64,000 nucleotides of DNA, taken from the NCBI RefSeq assembly GCF_007002745.1, contig NZ_SGNY01000002.1, positions 372,001 through 436,000 of the forward strand. Reading direction: 5' to 3'. This DNA comes from Martinezella rhizogenes. GTDB lineage: Bacteria; Pseudomonadota; Alphaproteobacteria; Rhizobiales; Rhizobiaceae. Positions 49,599 to 59,650 of this stretch are shown in pieces. Every line of letters starts with the position of its first letter. The first letter of the stretch is position 1. The notes under the pieces are model-generated. The model was not told the origin of the DNA, ran no database searches, and was given only the letters and a program-made list of their open reading frames with translations. The position numbers were made by a program, and so were the translations under genes.

Positions 49599-50681
49599 AT
49601 GCGAAATTCGGGCAAATTCCGCGGAAGAAGTGCACTTCTTCTGTCTTCCACCGTGGGTCTGGCATTGGCATTAAGCGGCTGTACCAGCGTCGAATATACC
49701 GCGAAGGAAGGTCCGAACGGCCCGAAAATCGCAACAGTCAGCCCCGCTACGGCACCCGCCCAGGCATCGACGCAGACGGCAGCAGCCGAAACGGTACCCG
49801 GCGCAACAGCCGCCACACCGGCGACCCAGACCGCTGATGCAGCAACCTCTTCCCAGCCTGCAGCACTTCCCACCGCAGTCGCCGTCAAGGGCGGACGCGT
49901 GGCGCTGCCGCCGGCCTCTGAAATTGCAGCGGCGGCCGCGATCAGCGCGCAGATGCAGCCGCAGCAGAATGAAGTGGCTCAAGCCGCGGTGATGACATCC
50001 GCGCCGACCACGGTCGCGGCTCTCGCACCGACAGGCGTCACGCCAGCAGCAGCCGCGATTGAAACCGCTGGTGCAGCGGCACAGCCGACCATCCACAATG
50101 CCGCAGCCGATCTGCCGCAGGTCGTTGCCGTGAAGGGCAGCTTCCCGCCCGCGCCGCCGCCGCCCGGCTCGCCCTCCATCGGCACCGAATTGACGGCGGA
50201 GCGGAAAGTCATTCCGCTGCCGAAGCCCGACAGCACGGTTCTCGCCTACGCCTCTGGCCCCACCAACGCCGCGCTTGCCGCCATCCGGCAGAACGAAGCG
50301 ATGACGACGCCGCTTAAAGCGGCACCGGCCGGGCGCGAAAAGCTGAGCGGGCTGATTTCCAAATATGCCGTCATGTATAATGTGCCGGAAGATCTGGTTC
50401 ACCGCGTGGTGCAGCGTGAAAGCATGTATAATCCCGGCGCTTATAACAGCGGCAACTTCGGCCTGATGCAGATCAGGCACGCCACGGCCCGCTCCATGGG
50501 CTTTGATGGCCCTGCCTCCGGTCTGTTCGATGCCGAAACCAACCTAAAATACGCCGTCAAATATCTGAGCGGCGCATGGGTGGTGGCCGATAACAACCGC
50601 GACAACGCGGTCCGTCTTTATGCCCGCGGTTATTATTACGATGCCAAGCGCAAGGGCATGCTGCACGTTCTGCGGAAGTAA
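49599..50681 (+). CDS. lipoprotein lytic transglycosylase with Pro/Ala-rich linker
   Basis: A 360-residue lipoprotein. Signal peptide with lipobox ALSGC (Cys near residue 28), then a 200-residue low-complexity Ala/Pro/Thr linker that could span the periplasm, then an SLT domain (residues about 245-350): LVHRVVQRESMYNPGAYNSGNFGLMQIRHATARSMGF with the catalytic glutamate in QRESMYNP. The linker has Ala/Pro repeats such as PPAPPPPGSPS. The domain resembles the small transglycosylase at 44940. Confidence 0.92.
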   Translation: MRNSGKFRGRSALLLSSTVGLALALSGCTSVEYTAKEGPNGPKIATVSPATAPAQASTQTAAAETVPGATAATPATQTADAATSSQPAALPTAVAVKGGRVALPPASEIAAAAAISAQMQPQQNEVAQAAVMTSAPTTVAALAPTGVTPAAAAIETAGAAAQPTIHNAAADLPQVVAVKGSFPPAPPPPGSPSIGTELTAERKVIPLPKPDSTVLAYASGPTNAALAAIRQNEAMTTPLKAAPAGREKLSGLISKYAVMYNVPEDLVHRVVQRESMYNPGAYNSGNFGLMQIRHATARSMGFDGPASGLFDAETNLKYAVKYLSGAWVVADNNRDNAVRLYARGYYYDAKRKGMLHVLRK

Positions 50682-50764
50682 TAGCTCCGGCTGCATTGGG
50701 AATGCCGTCTGAATTCATTCGGCTTCTCGAGGCCGGCGACAAAAGCGCCTGAAATTTTCTCTCC

Positions 50765-50838
50765 GTCATCCTCGGGCTTGACCCGAGGATCCACGATTGC
50801 AATGCATTATGGATGCTCGGGTCAAGCCCGAGGAAGAC
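50765..50838. repeat. palindromic intergenic repeat, copy 2
   Basis: Two facing hairpins (tcctcgggcttgacccgagga and ctcgggtcaagcccgag); 74 bp. Same construction as the copies at 7317 and 63717, starting gtcat and ending with gac. Confidence 0.85.
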
Positions 50839-50923
50839 GTCGTGTGTAACGAGGTCCCGCTCGCAACTTAGACGCCGATGGTTTCCCACAGTCTCTTTGA
50901 TTCGTTGCTTTCACCCACAGCCC

Positions 50924-50941
50924 CTGTCATCAAACTGTAGC
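50924..50941. promoter_or_regulatory. Pho box upstream of btaA
   Basis: ctgtcat-caaa-ctgtagc, two 7-base PhoB half-sites spaced by 4, matching the consensus CTGTCAT-AWAW-CTGTCAY in 12 of 14 half-site positions. It lies 44 bases upstream of the btaA ATG. In rhizobia, DGTS synthesis is switched on by phosphate limitation through PhoB, which fits. Confidence 0.75.
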
Positions 50942-50984
50942 GTCACGGCTGTAGACGCCTCTCAATCGACTGAGAGGTGAACAT

Positions 50985-52235
50985 ATGACGAGTGCGGCAC
51001 CCAAGACCGGCTTCAGCAAAAACACGAAACTGAAGTCCGCATTGCTCCAGCACAAGGCACTCTCGAAAAGCGGCCTTTCCGAACGGTTCTTCGGAGTTCT
51101 TTTTTCCGGTCTCGTTTATCCGCAAATCTGGGAAGACCCGGAAATCGACATGGAAGCGATGGAGCTTGGCGAAGGCCACCGTGTCGTCACCATCGGTTCG
51201 GGTGGCTGCAACATGCTGGCCTATCTCTCCCGCAACCCTGCCAGCATCGATGTCGTGGATTTGAACCCGCATCATATTGCCCTCAACAAGCTGAAGCTCG
51301 CCGCCTTCCGCCACCTGCCTGCCCATCAGGACGTCGTGCGTCACTTCGGCCGCGCCAATACGCGCAGCAACAGCCATGGCTACGATCGCTTCATCGCCGA
51401 CCATCTCGACGATACGACCAAGGCCTACTGGTCGAAGCGCACCCTCTCCGGCCGCCGCCGGATTTCGGTGTTCGACCGGAACATCTATCGCACCGGCCTG
51501 CTCGGCCGTTTCATCGGCGCCGGCCATCTGATGGCGCGCCTGCACGGCGTAAAACTCACCGAAATGGCCAAGACCCGCACGCTGGACGAACAACGCCAGT
51601 TTTTCGACAGCAAGGTCGCCCCCCTGTTCGACAAGCCGGTGGTGCGCTGGCTGACGAAGCGCAAAAGCTCGCTGTTCGGCCTCGGTATTCCGCCCCGTCA
51701 ATATGACGAACTGGCGAGCCTTTCCTCTAACGGCACGGTTGCCGCCGTGCTCAAGGAAAGACTGGAGAAGCTTGCCTGCAACTTCCCGCTCAGTGACAAT
51801 TATTTCGCCTGGCAGGCCTTTGCGCGCCGTTATCCCGAGCCGCATGAGGGCGCCCTGCCCGCCTATCTGAAGCCGGAATATTACGAGACGATCCGCAACA
51901 ATACCGCGCGCGTCGCCGTGCACCACGCCACCTATACCGAGCTTCTTTCCAAAAAGCCGGCAAGCGGTGTCGATCGATACATTCTCCTCGACGCGCAGGA
52001 TTGGATGACAGACGGGCAGCTCAACGAATTGTGGTCACAGATCAGTCGCACCGCCGCTCCCGGCGCACGCGTCATCTTCCGCACCGCTGCCGAAAAGAGC
52101 GTTATCGAAGGCCGGCTCTCCACCGACATCCGCAACCAGTGGGTCTATCTCGAAGAGCGGTCGCAAGAGCTGAACGCCATGGATCGATCGGCCATTTACG
52201 GCGGTTTCCATATCTACCAGAGGGCTATGGCATGA
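50985..52235 (+). CDS. btaA: S-adenosylmethionine:diacylglycerol 3-amino-3-carboxypropyl transferase BtaA
   Basis: First enzyme of diacylglyceryl-trimethylhomoserine (DGTS) synthesis, 416 residues. It moves the 3-amino-3-carboxypropyl group of SAM to diacylglycerol. Features include the N-terminal VLFSGLVYPQIWEDPEIDMEAMELG, the SAM loop VTIGSGGCNMLAYLSRNPASIDVVDLNPHHIALNKLKLAAF, and the ILLDAQDWMTDGQLNELWSQISRTAAPGA segment; these are the BtaA pattern. It overlaps btaB by ATGA. Agrobacterium and Sinorhizobium make DGTS under phosphate starvation; a Pho box precedes the gene. Confidence 0.94.
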   Translation: MTSAAPKTGFSKNTKLKSALLQHKALSKSGLSERFFGVLFSGLVYPQIWEDPEIDMEAMELGEGHRVVTIGSGGCNMLAYLSRNPASIDVVDLNPHHIALNKLKLAAFRHLPAHQDVVRHFGRANTRSNSHGYDRFIADHLDDTTKAYWSKRTLSGRRRISVFDRNIYRTGLLGRFIGAGHLMARLHGVKLTEMAKTRTLDEQRQFFDSKVAPLFDKPVVRWLTKRKSSLFGLGIPPRQYDELASLSSNGTVAAVLKERLEKLACNFPLSDNYFAWQAFARRYPEPHEGALPAYLKPEYYETIRNNTARVAVHHATYTELLSKKPASGVDRYILLDAQDWMTDGQLNELWSQISRTAAPGARVIFRTAAEKSVIEGRLSTDIRNQWVYLEERSQELNAMDRSAIYGGFHIYQRAMA

Positions 52236-52948
52236 AAACCATCGGCGAGAATGTGGGCCTAGCAGACAGCGCGCATGCGGGCCTGATGGACCGCATGTAT
52301 CGCCACCAGCGGCATATCTACGATATAACCCGCAAATATTATCTCCTGGGCCGCGACAGGACCATTTCCAGTCTCGATGTGCCCAATGGCGGCACGCTGC
52401 TCGAAGTCGGCTGTGGCACCGGCCGTAATCTGCTTTTGGCCAGCCGGAAATTTCCGCAGGCAAAACTCTTCGGCCTCGATATTTCGTCCGAAATGCTGCT
52501 GACCGCATCGGAAAACTTTGCCGGCAAGGCCGAGCGTCCCATTCTGCGTGTAGCCGATGCCACCGCCTTCCGCGCCGCTGAATTCGGCCAGCCGGACGGT
52601 TTCGATCGCGTCATGATCCCCTATGCACTCTCCATGATACCGGAGTGGGAAAAGGCGATCGAACAGGCGCTCATGGCGCTCAAACCCGGCGGCTCCCTGC
52701 ATATTGTCGATTTTGGCCAGCAGGAACAATTGCCGAAGTGGTTCCGCAGCCTCCTGCAGGCGTGGCTCACCCGTTTCCACGTCACGCCACGCGCCAATCT
52801 TCGTTATGTGCTGGCAAATATGGCTGGCCGCTTTGACGGTAATCTGGAGTTTGAGGAGATCGCCCGCGGTTACGCGTGGCGGGCCGTCATCACGCTTCCG
52901 GTCGCCGAAGTACAGCCGAAAATCAGCCGGATGCTGGCGGACGCCTGA
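52232..52948 (+). CDS. btaB: diacylglycerylhomoserine N-methyltransferase BtaB
   Basis: SAM-dependent methyltransferase of 238 residues that adds three methyl groups to the headgroup made by BtaA. SAM-binding motif LLEVGCGTGRNLLLASRKFPQAKLFGLDIS, and the downstream DRVMIPYALSMIPEWEKAI and GGSLHIVDFGQQ motifs are those of class I methyltransferases of this family. ATG at 52232 overlaps the btaA stop. Confidence 0.93.
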   Translation: MKTIGENVGLADSAHAGLMDRMYRHQRHIYDITRKYYLLGRDRTISSLDVPNGGTLLEVGCGTGRNLLLASRKFPQAKLFGLDISSEMLLTASENFAGKAERPILRVADATAFRAAEFGQPDGFDRVMIPYALSMIPEWEKAIEQALMALKPGGSLHIVDFGQQEQLPKWFRSLLQAWLTRFHVTPRANLRYVLANMAGRFDGNLEFEEIARGYAWRAVITLPVAEVQPKISRMLADA

Positions 52949-53201
52949 TTCTCGAAAGAGATTCCGGCACCTTGGCAAGAGAAGGTGTGGCCCCCGCCAA
53001 CGCGACTTCCCCTTTGCAGCACTTTGCCGTTATTCCCGCCACCGCACCACAAATCGCTTCGAATACAGCGACTTGCGAAGCCTAAAAGGGCCGTTGCCCC
53101 TTGCCATATCAGTTTGTTTACCATGTTATGGGTAAATCGGGAGATGCGCCGCACCATGTTGCGGCTGCGGGATGGGCAACAACACTTTCATCAGGGTTCC
53201 A

Positions 53202-53981
53202 ATGCGGCTGCGTTTATCGGCACTATTGTCGGCTTTGCTATTGATCGGCGGCTGCACGTCCACGAGTTACGACCTGCTTGAAACCGCGTCCGTTTCCAAG
53301 CCGAAATTCGCCGATACCGACCCGCAGGATTTCGGTATGAACAACCCGCATCGCCACGAGGTGCACGGTATCGACGTGTCCAAATGGAATGGCGATGTCG
53401 ACTGGCAGACCGTCCGCAAGTCAGGCGTTTCCTTCGTCTTCATCAAGGCGACGGAAGGATCGGACCGCATCGATCCGAAATTCGGCGACCATTGGCGCAG
53501 CGCCGCAGCGGCGGATATCCTCCACGCGCCCTATCACTTCTATTATTTCTGCTCGACGGCCGATGCCCAGGCCGACTGGTTCATTCGCAACGTGCCGAAG
53601 GAAGCCGTCACCCTGCCGCCGGTTCTCGACGTCGAATGGAACCCCGCCTCCCCCACCTGCAAGACAAGGCCCGCCCCCGGCATCGTGCGTGCCGAGATGC
53701 AGCGTTTCCTCGACCGCCTGGAGGCGCATTACGGCAAGCGCCCGATCATCTACACGTCGGTCGATTTCCACCGCGACAATCTCGTCGGCCAGTTCAAGAA
53801 CTACCATTTCTGGGTGCGCTCCGTCGCAGCCCATCCGGCCAAGATCTACGAAGAACGCCAATGGGCCTTCTGGCAATATACGGCAACCGGCGTTGTGCCC
53901 GGCGTAAACGGCCCGACCGACATCAATGTTTTTGCCGGCAGCGAGAAAAACTGGCGCAAATGGGTCGCTTCCGCCAAATAA
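53202..53981 (+). CDS. GH25 muramidase-like lipoprotein
   Basis: A 259-residue lipoprotein (signal MRLRLSALLSALLLIGGC, lipobox Cys18) with a glycoside hydrolase 25 domain: HGIDVSKWNGDVDW, FVFIKATEGSDRIDPKF, PPVLDVEW and FWQYTATG. The DxE in LDVEW contains the expected catalytic residues. GH25 enzymes hydrolyse beta-1,4 links of peptidoglycan. ATG 53202 gives a clean signal peptide; ATG 53172 adds ten residues. It is followed by an MltB gene in the same direction. Confidence 0.9.
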   Translation: MRLRLSALLSALLLIGGCTSTSYDLLETASVSKPKFADTDPQDFGMNNPHRHEVHGIDVSKWNGDVDWQTVRKSGVSFVFIKATEGSDRIDPKFGDHWRSAAAADILHAPYHFYYFCSTADAQADWFIRNVPKEAVTLPPVLDVEWNPASPTCKTRPAPGIVRAEMQRFLDRLEAHYGKRPIIYTSVDFHRDNLVGQFKNYHFWVRSVAAHPAKIYEERQWAFWQYTATGVVPGVNGPTDINVFAGSEKNWRKWVASAK

Positions 53982-54104
53982 ACACGGCCAAGAAGCAACA
54001 CATTCGAAAAAACCGCGTTCTCTCCTGTCGTCTGGCTGCGAGACCCGTTTTTTTGTCGCAAACATATGGGTAAAGCGGGCCTACAACCCATTGAGGAAAT
54101 TCCC

Positions 54105-55331
54105 ATGTCTACCTTCCGGTCGCGCAGCATCATTTTTGCCGCCGCTTTGTCGCTCCTTTCCACTGGCTCCGCCCTTGCCACGCCGCCCGTTGCCTCGCCT
54201 GACGATCCCAAGCAGGTCGCCTGCGGCGGTGATCTCGGGGCATTTCTCGAGGGCGTGAAAGCCGATGCGCTGGCCAAGGGCATTCCGGCCGACGCGATCC
54301 AGAAGGCGCTTGCCGGCGCCCAGATCGATCCGAAAGTGCTTTCGCGTGACCGGGCACAGGGCGTCTTCCGCCAGACCTTCCTGGAATTCTCCCAGCGCAC
54401 CGTCAGCCAGGCCCGTCTGGATATAGGCCGCAGGAAGCTGCAGGAGCTCTCCTCCACCTTCGCCCGCGCAGAAAGTGAATATGGCGTACCGGCTGGCGTC
54501 ATCGCCGCCTTCTGGGCCATGGAAACCGACTTCGGCGCCGTCCAGGGTGATTTCAACACCCGCAACGCGCTGGTGACCCTCTCGCATGATTGCCGCCGCC
54601 CGGAACTTTTCCGTCCGCAGCTGCTGGCGCTCATTGAAATGGTTCAGCATGGCGATCTCGACCCTGCCGCCAACACCGGCGCATGGGCCGGTGAAATCGG
54701 CCAGGTGCAGATGCTGCCCAAGGATATCATTGCTTTCGGCGTTGATGGTGATGGCAACGGCCACATCAACGTCAAGGATAGCGCCCCGGATGCCATCCTG
54801 ACGGCTGCGAAATTCATCCAGCATCTCGGCTTCAAGAAGGGCGAGCCGTGGATTCAGGAAGTCTCCCTGCCGGAAAACCTGCCATGGGAAAAATCCGGCC
54901 TCGGCGGTCCGCTCACCGCCGGTGAATGGTTCGCTCTTGGCGTGACGCCGCGTGACGGCAACAAAAACTTCGCCTCCCTGCCCGCAGCTCTCATCATGCC
55001 GCAGGGCCGCAAGGGGCCGACCTTCATCACCTATCCGAATTTCAACATCTATCTGGAATGGAACCAGTCGTTCATCTACACGACGTCGGCGGCCTATTTC
55101 GCCACCCGCCTGATGGGTTCTCCCGTCTACAACAAGGGCAATCCCGAGCCGGGCTTCGATGACGCGACCATGAAGCAACTTCAGACCAAGCTTGAGGCGC
55201 GCGGGCACAATGTCGGCAAGGTCGATGGCATCCTGGGTTCCGGCACCCGTGTCGCCATCCAGAAGGAACAGCAGCGCCTCGGCATGCCCGCGGATGGCTG
55301 GCCGTCAGCTGCACTTCTGCAGGCGCTTTAA
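54105..55331 (+). CDS. mltB: MltB-type lytic murein transglycosylase with PG-binding domain
   Basis: A 408-residue exported enzyme. Signal peptide MSTFRSRSIIFAAALSLLSTGSALA, then the SLT_2 domain with the catalytic Glu in GVIAAFWAMETDFGAVQGDFN, the EIGQVQMLPKDIIAFGVDGDGNGHINVKD segment, and a C-terminal PG_binding_1 domain (MKQLQTKLEARGHNVGKVDGILGSGTRVAIQKEQQ). It lies 123 bases behind the GH25 gene and may share its transcript. Confidence 0.94.
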   Translation: MSTFRSRSIIFAAALSLLSTGSALATPPVASPDDPKQVACGGDLGAFLEGVKADALAKGIPADAIQKALAGAQIDPKVLSRDRAQGVFRQTFLEFSQRTVSQARLDIGRRKLQELSSTFARAESEYGVPAGVIAAFWAMETDFGAVQGDFNTRNALVTLSHDCRRPELFRPQLLALIEMVQHGDLDPAANTGAWAGEIGQVQMLPKDIIAFGVDGDGNGHINVKDSAPDAILTAAKFIQHLGFKKGEPWIQEVSLPENLPWEKSGLGGPLTAGEWFALGVTPRDGNKNFASLPAALIMPQGRKGPTFITYPNFNIYLEWNQSFIYTTSAAYFATRLMGSPVYNKGNPEPGFDDATMKQLQTKLEARGHNVGKVDGILGSGTRVAIQKEQQRLGMPADGWPSAALLQAL

Positions 55332-55405
55332 GCAATCTTAACGACGCCGTCGGGCCTTTAATCTCTCCGACGGAATCAAGGCGAAATCGTTAATCTCGAC
55401 TGGAT

Positions 55406-55441
55406 GACTGGGGATAACACCCCGGTCATTTACTTTTTTTA
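55406..55441 (+). terminator. intrinsic terminator of mltB
   Basis: Stem gactgggg / ccccggtc (8 bp with one G-U), loop ataaca, followed by atttacttttttt. About 75 bases after the mltB stop. Confidence 0.75.
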
Positions 55442-55608
55442 AACGTATGAAGCACTGCGTGAAAGAGAAATAATCTTTTATTTTCAGATAATTACAGAAT
55501 CTTCTTTTTTATGCCGCCTCAAAGCGTGCTGCACTGCATCACAGAAACCGCTTTTCAACTGCCACAAAACGGTCATATTATCGAACCTGTCAACAACAGG
55601 AGGCACCC

Positions 55609-55686
55609 ATGGGACTTACAAAATCTCTCAATGCCTTGGCAGTCGGTTTGGCGTTTTTGTTCGTAGCGATGATGCTTTTCATCTGA
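55609..55686 (+). CDS. 25-residue single-pass membrane peptide, unknown
   Basis: MGLTKSLNALAVGLAFLFVAMMLFI: a short polar N-terminus and one uninterrupted hydrophobic helix of about 18 residues. An ideal Shine-Dalgarno aggagg lies 5-6 bases upstream, and a strong terminator follows 50 bases after the stop. The unit has a separate leader and terminator, so it is likely a real small gene. I recognise no family. No neighbour suggests a function. Confidence 0.72.
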   Translation: MGLTKSLNALAVGLAFLFVAMMLFI

Positions 55687-55735
55687 CGAGACGTGAAGAC
55701 CAAACGCAGATAAGAACCGTAGATGACACGAATTT

Positions 55736-55770
55736 AAAAAGCGCAGATCCTTTCGGGTCTGCGCTTTTTT
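55736..55770. terminator. bidirectional intrinsic terminator
   Basis: Stem gcgcagatcc / gggtctgcgc (10 bp, one G-U), tttc loop, extended by aaaaa / ttttt on both sides, so it can act on both strands. It ends the 25-residue ORF transcript (plus) and metF (minus, 26 bases after the stop). Confidence 0.92.
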
Positions 55771-55796
55771 CATGTCGAAAATAGAGTTTTTAAAAA

Positions 55797-56690
55797 TCAG
55801 GCGGCGCTGCGGCGCAGACGTTCCAGCCCGAGATTTTCCAGCACTGCTTCAACCAGCGGCGCGCGGTTCATGGTGTAGAGATGGAATTCGTTCACGCCGC
55901 GCCGCTGCAGATCGGCGATCTGCTCGGCGGCAACTTCGGCAGCCACGCGGGCGCGCCCTTCAAGGTCTTCATCGTAACCTTCGAAACGCTCATCCAGAAA
56001 ACCGGGAACGCTGGTGCCGCAACGACCGGCAAAACGCTTGAGCTGGGTAAGGTTCTGGATCGGCATGATGCCCGGAACCACCGGAATGGTGATGCCTGCC
56101 GCCGTCACCCGCTCCATATAACGCTCGAACACGTCATTATCGAAGAAGAACTGTGTCAGCGCGCGGGTTGCGCCATTATCCGCCTTGCGCTTCAGCATGT
56201 CGATATCAACCGCCTCGCTCGCGCTCTCAGGATGCTTCTCCGGATAGGCCGATACGGAAATCTCGAAATCGCCGATCTCGCGCAGGCCCTTCACCAGTGC
56301 GGCGGCGTTTTCATAACCCTCCGGATGCGGCTTGTACGCCGTGCCGATGCCGGTGGAGGGATCGCCGCGCAGCGCCACGAAATGGCGAACGCCGGCATTG
56401 CGAAACTCTTCGACAACCTGATGCACATCGTCACGGCTGGCATCCACGCAGGTCAGATGCGCAGCTGTCGGCAGATGGCTGTCACCAATCATCCGGCGCA
56501 CCGCATCCAGCGTCGGCGCCTTGGTGGAACCGCCCGCGCCATAGGTGACGGAGACGAAATCCGGGTTCCATTTTTTCAGCTCGGCAACCGTTTCCCAGAG
56601 ATGGGTCTCCATCTCGGCATTCTTGGGCGGGAAAAACTCGAAAGATAACCGGATATCGCCATCACGGCGCGCGGTTTCCGACCTCAACAT
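55797..56690 (-). CDS. metF: 5,10-methylenetetrahydrofolate reductase MetF
   Basis: Flavoprotein making 5-methyl-THF for methionine synthesis, 297 residues. RLSFEFFPPKNAEME, DFVSVTYGAGGSTKA, HLTCVDASRDDVHQVVEEFRNAGVRHFVALRGDPS, and VVPGIMPIQNLTQLKRFAGRCGTSVPGFL are the conserved motifs, including the active-site glutamate in FEFFPPK. ATG 56690 lies one base after the stop of the upstream regulator, so it is translationally coupled to it. It ends at a bidirectional terminator. Confidence 0.97.
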   Translation of the reverse strand: MLRSETARRDGDIRLSFEFFPPKNAEMETHLWETVAELKKWNPDFVSVTYGAGGSTKAPTLDAVRRMIGDSHLPTAAHLTCVDASRDDVHQVVEEFRNAGVRHFVALRGDPSTGIGTAYKPHPEGYENAAALVKGLREIGDFEISVSAYPEKHPESASEAVDIDMLKRKADNGATRALTQFFFDNDVFERYMERVTAAGITIPVVPGIMPIQNLTQLKRFAGRCGTSVPGFLDERFEGYDEDLEGRARVAAEVAAEQIADLQRRGVNEFHLYTMNRAPLVEAVLENLGLERLRRSAA

Positions 56691-56691
56691 A

Positions 56692-57705
56692 TCATGCCCT
56701 CCGGGAGCCAAGTAATACCGCCTCTTGCACCACATCGTCTGCCATCAGCAGCCGCTGGTCGCGGGCAACCCATATCGTCACGTCCAGAGACTCCTCGGAC
56801 GCCCTTTCAGAATGAAGATCGACGGCGCGGTCAGGCGCAAGCCCGGCCTTTTTCAGCCATTCTTCCATCAACGGATGCGAAAAGCCGAGCCGCACATGCG
56901 CATGCTCGTCACGCAGATATTCAAAGGAATGCGGCGCAAGATCGATGACGATCAGTCGCCCGCCGGGACGCAGCATACGCGCGGCTTCGGAAAGCGCGAT
57001 CTCCGGCTGGTCAAGAAAATGCAGCACCTGATGGATGACGATCAGATCGAAATCCTGTCCTTCCAGCGGCAGGTTGAGAATATCACCATGGCGGACGGAC
57101 GCATTGACCACACCCGCCTTGTCGAGGTTGGCGCGCGCCACAGACAGCATGTCACGGCTGGCATCAACGCCGATCGCCCGGCGATAGATGCCGCTCAGAA
57201 GCTGGAGAATGCGGCCCGTGCCCGTGCCGAGATCAAGCAGCGAATCGACAGGCGTGGTGCCGACAAGCTTCAGCAATGCGCCTTCCACGGCTTCATCGCT
57301 CACATGCAGCCGGCGCAACTCGTCCCAGGCGGACGCGTTGCGGCTGAAGTAATCCTGCGCCCGCTCCGCCCGCACCCGCTTGACGGTAGAAAGCCGCTCG
57401 TTGTCACGCTGGAGGACGGCATCGGAGGGCGATGCAGCGCCAAGCAGCTGCCTGACCACAACGGCGGGCTCACCATCCTGCCGCAGACGGAAATAGGCCC
57501 ATGCGCCTTCCTGATAACGCTCGATCAGCCCCTCTTCCGTCAAAAGCTTCAGATGACGGGAGATGCGCGGCTGCGACTGGCCAAGGATTTCGGTAAGATC
57601 GGTAACCGTCAAGTCGCCGGCAGCCAGAAGCGCCAGCAACCGAAAGCGCGTCGGTTCACCCGCCGCCTTCAAAAGATCCACCAATTTGTCTAAACCGAAC
57701 GCCAC
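56692..57705 (-). CDS. ArsR-type regulator fused to SAM-dependent methyltransferase domain (SahR-like)
   Basis: A 337-residue two-domain protein. Residues 1-95 form an ArsR winged helix (AAGEPTRFRLLALLAAGDLTV, LGQSQPRISRHLKLLTEEGLI); residues 135-300 form a class I methyltransferase domain (DSLLDLGTGTGRILQLLSGIYRRAIGVDAS, HGDILNLPLEGQDFDLIVIHQVLHFLDQPE). This architecture is that of the SahR family, S-adenosylhomocysteine-responsive regulators of the methionine cycle in proteobacteria; the assignment here is inference. It is translationally joined to metF, and a perfect 16-base palindrome lies 30 bases upstream. Confidence 0.9.
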   Translation of the reverse strand: MAFGLDKLVDLLKAAGEPTRFRLLALLAAGDLTVTDLTEILGQSQPRISRHLKLLTEEGLIERYQEGAWAYFRLRQDGEPAVVVRQLLGAASPSDAVLQRDNERLSTVKRVRAERAQDYFSRNASAWDELRRLHVSDEAVEGALLKLVGTTPVDSLLDLGTGTGRILQLLSGIYRRAIGVDASRDMLSVARANLDKAGVVNASVRHGDILNLPLEGQDFDLIVIHQVLHFLDQPEIALSEAARMLRPGGRLIVIDLAPHSFEYLRDEHAHVRLGFSHPLMEEWLKKAGLAPDRAVDLHSERASEESLDVTIWVARDQRLLMADDVVQEAVLLGSRRA

Positions 57706-57734
57706 TCTGCCGCGCCTCGCAAGCTAATCAACAT

Positions 57735-57750
57735 ATAAAGATATCTTTAT
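57735..57750. promoter_or_regulatory. palindromic operator upstream of the SahR-like gene
   Basis: Perfect 16-base palindrome ataaagatatctttat, flanked by acat and gt, 30 bases upstream of the regulator's ATG. It is the expected form of an ArsR/SahR operator for autoregulation of the regulator-metF operon. Confidence 0.75.
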
Positions 57751-57818
57751 GTCGATGTGGGGCTGGATGCAAGCGCAAACTGTGGTGCGCCGCCATCAAG
57801 TCCACTTATTACATGAGA

Positions 57819-57844
57819 AAAGGCCCGCTTTGCGGCGGGCCTTT
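57819..57844 (-). terminator. intrinsic terminator of ettA
   Basis: Stem aaaggcccgc / gcgggccttt (10 bp), 6-base loop, followed on the minus strand by tct. It lies 22 bases past the ettA stop. Confidence 0.85.
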
Positions 57845-57865
57845 CTGAAGCGATGTGGAAAAGGA

Positions 57866-59515
<1,650 letters not shown>

Positions 59516-59650
59516 TGTAGCGAATGCTCCACATCGGATTTTTAAGAGTACGTATCGGGAAATTTGCCGCTATGTAGGGTAAATAGGACCGTGGGGCAAC
59601 CTCTGGCACGATTATGACCCCATGATTATGACAAGCTGCGTGATGACACG

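Larger units (their letters stand above)
50682..50984. other. 303-bp intergenic region with repeat and Pho box
   Basis: Between the lipoprotein gene and btaA. It contains the palindromic repeat copy 2 (50765-50838) and a Pho box (50924-50941). No ORF. Confidence 0.7.
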
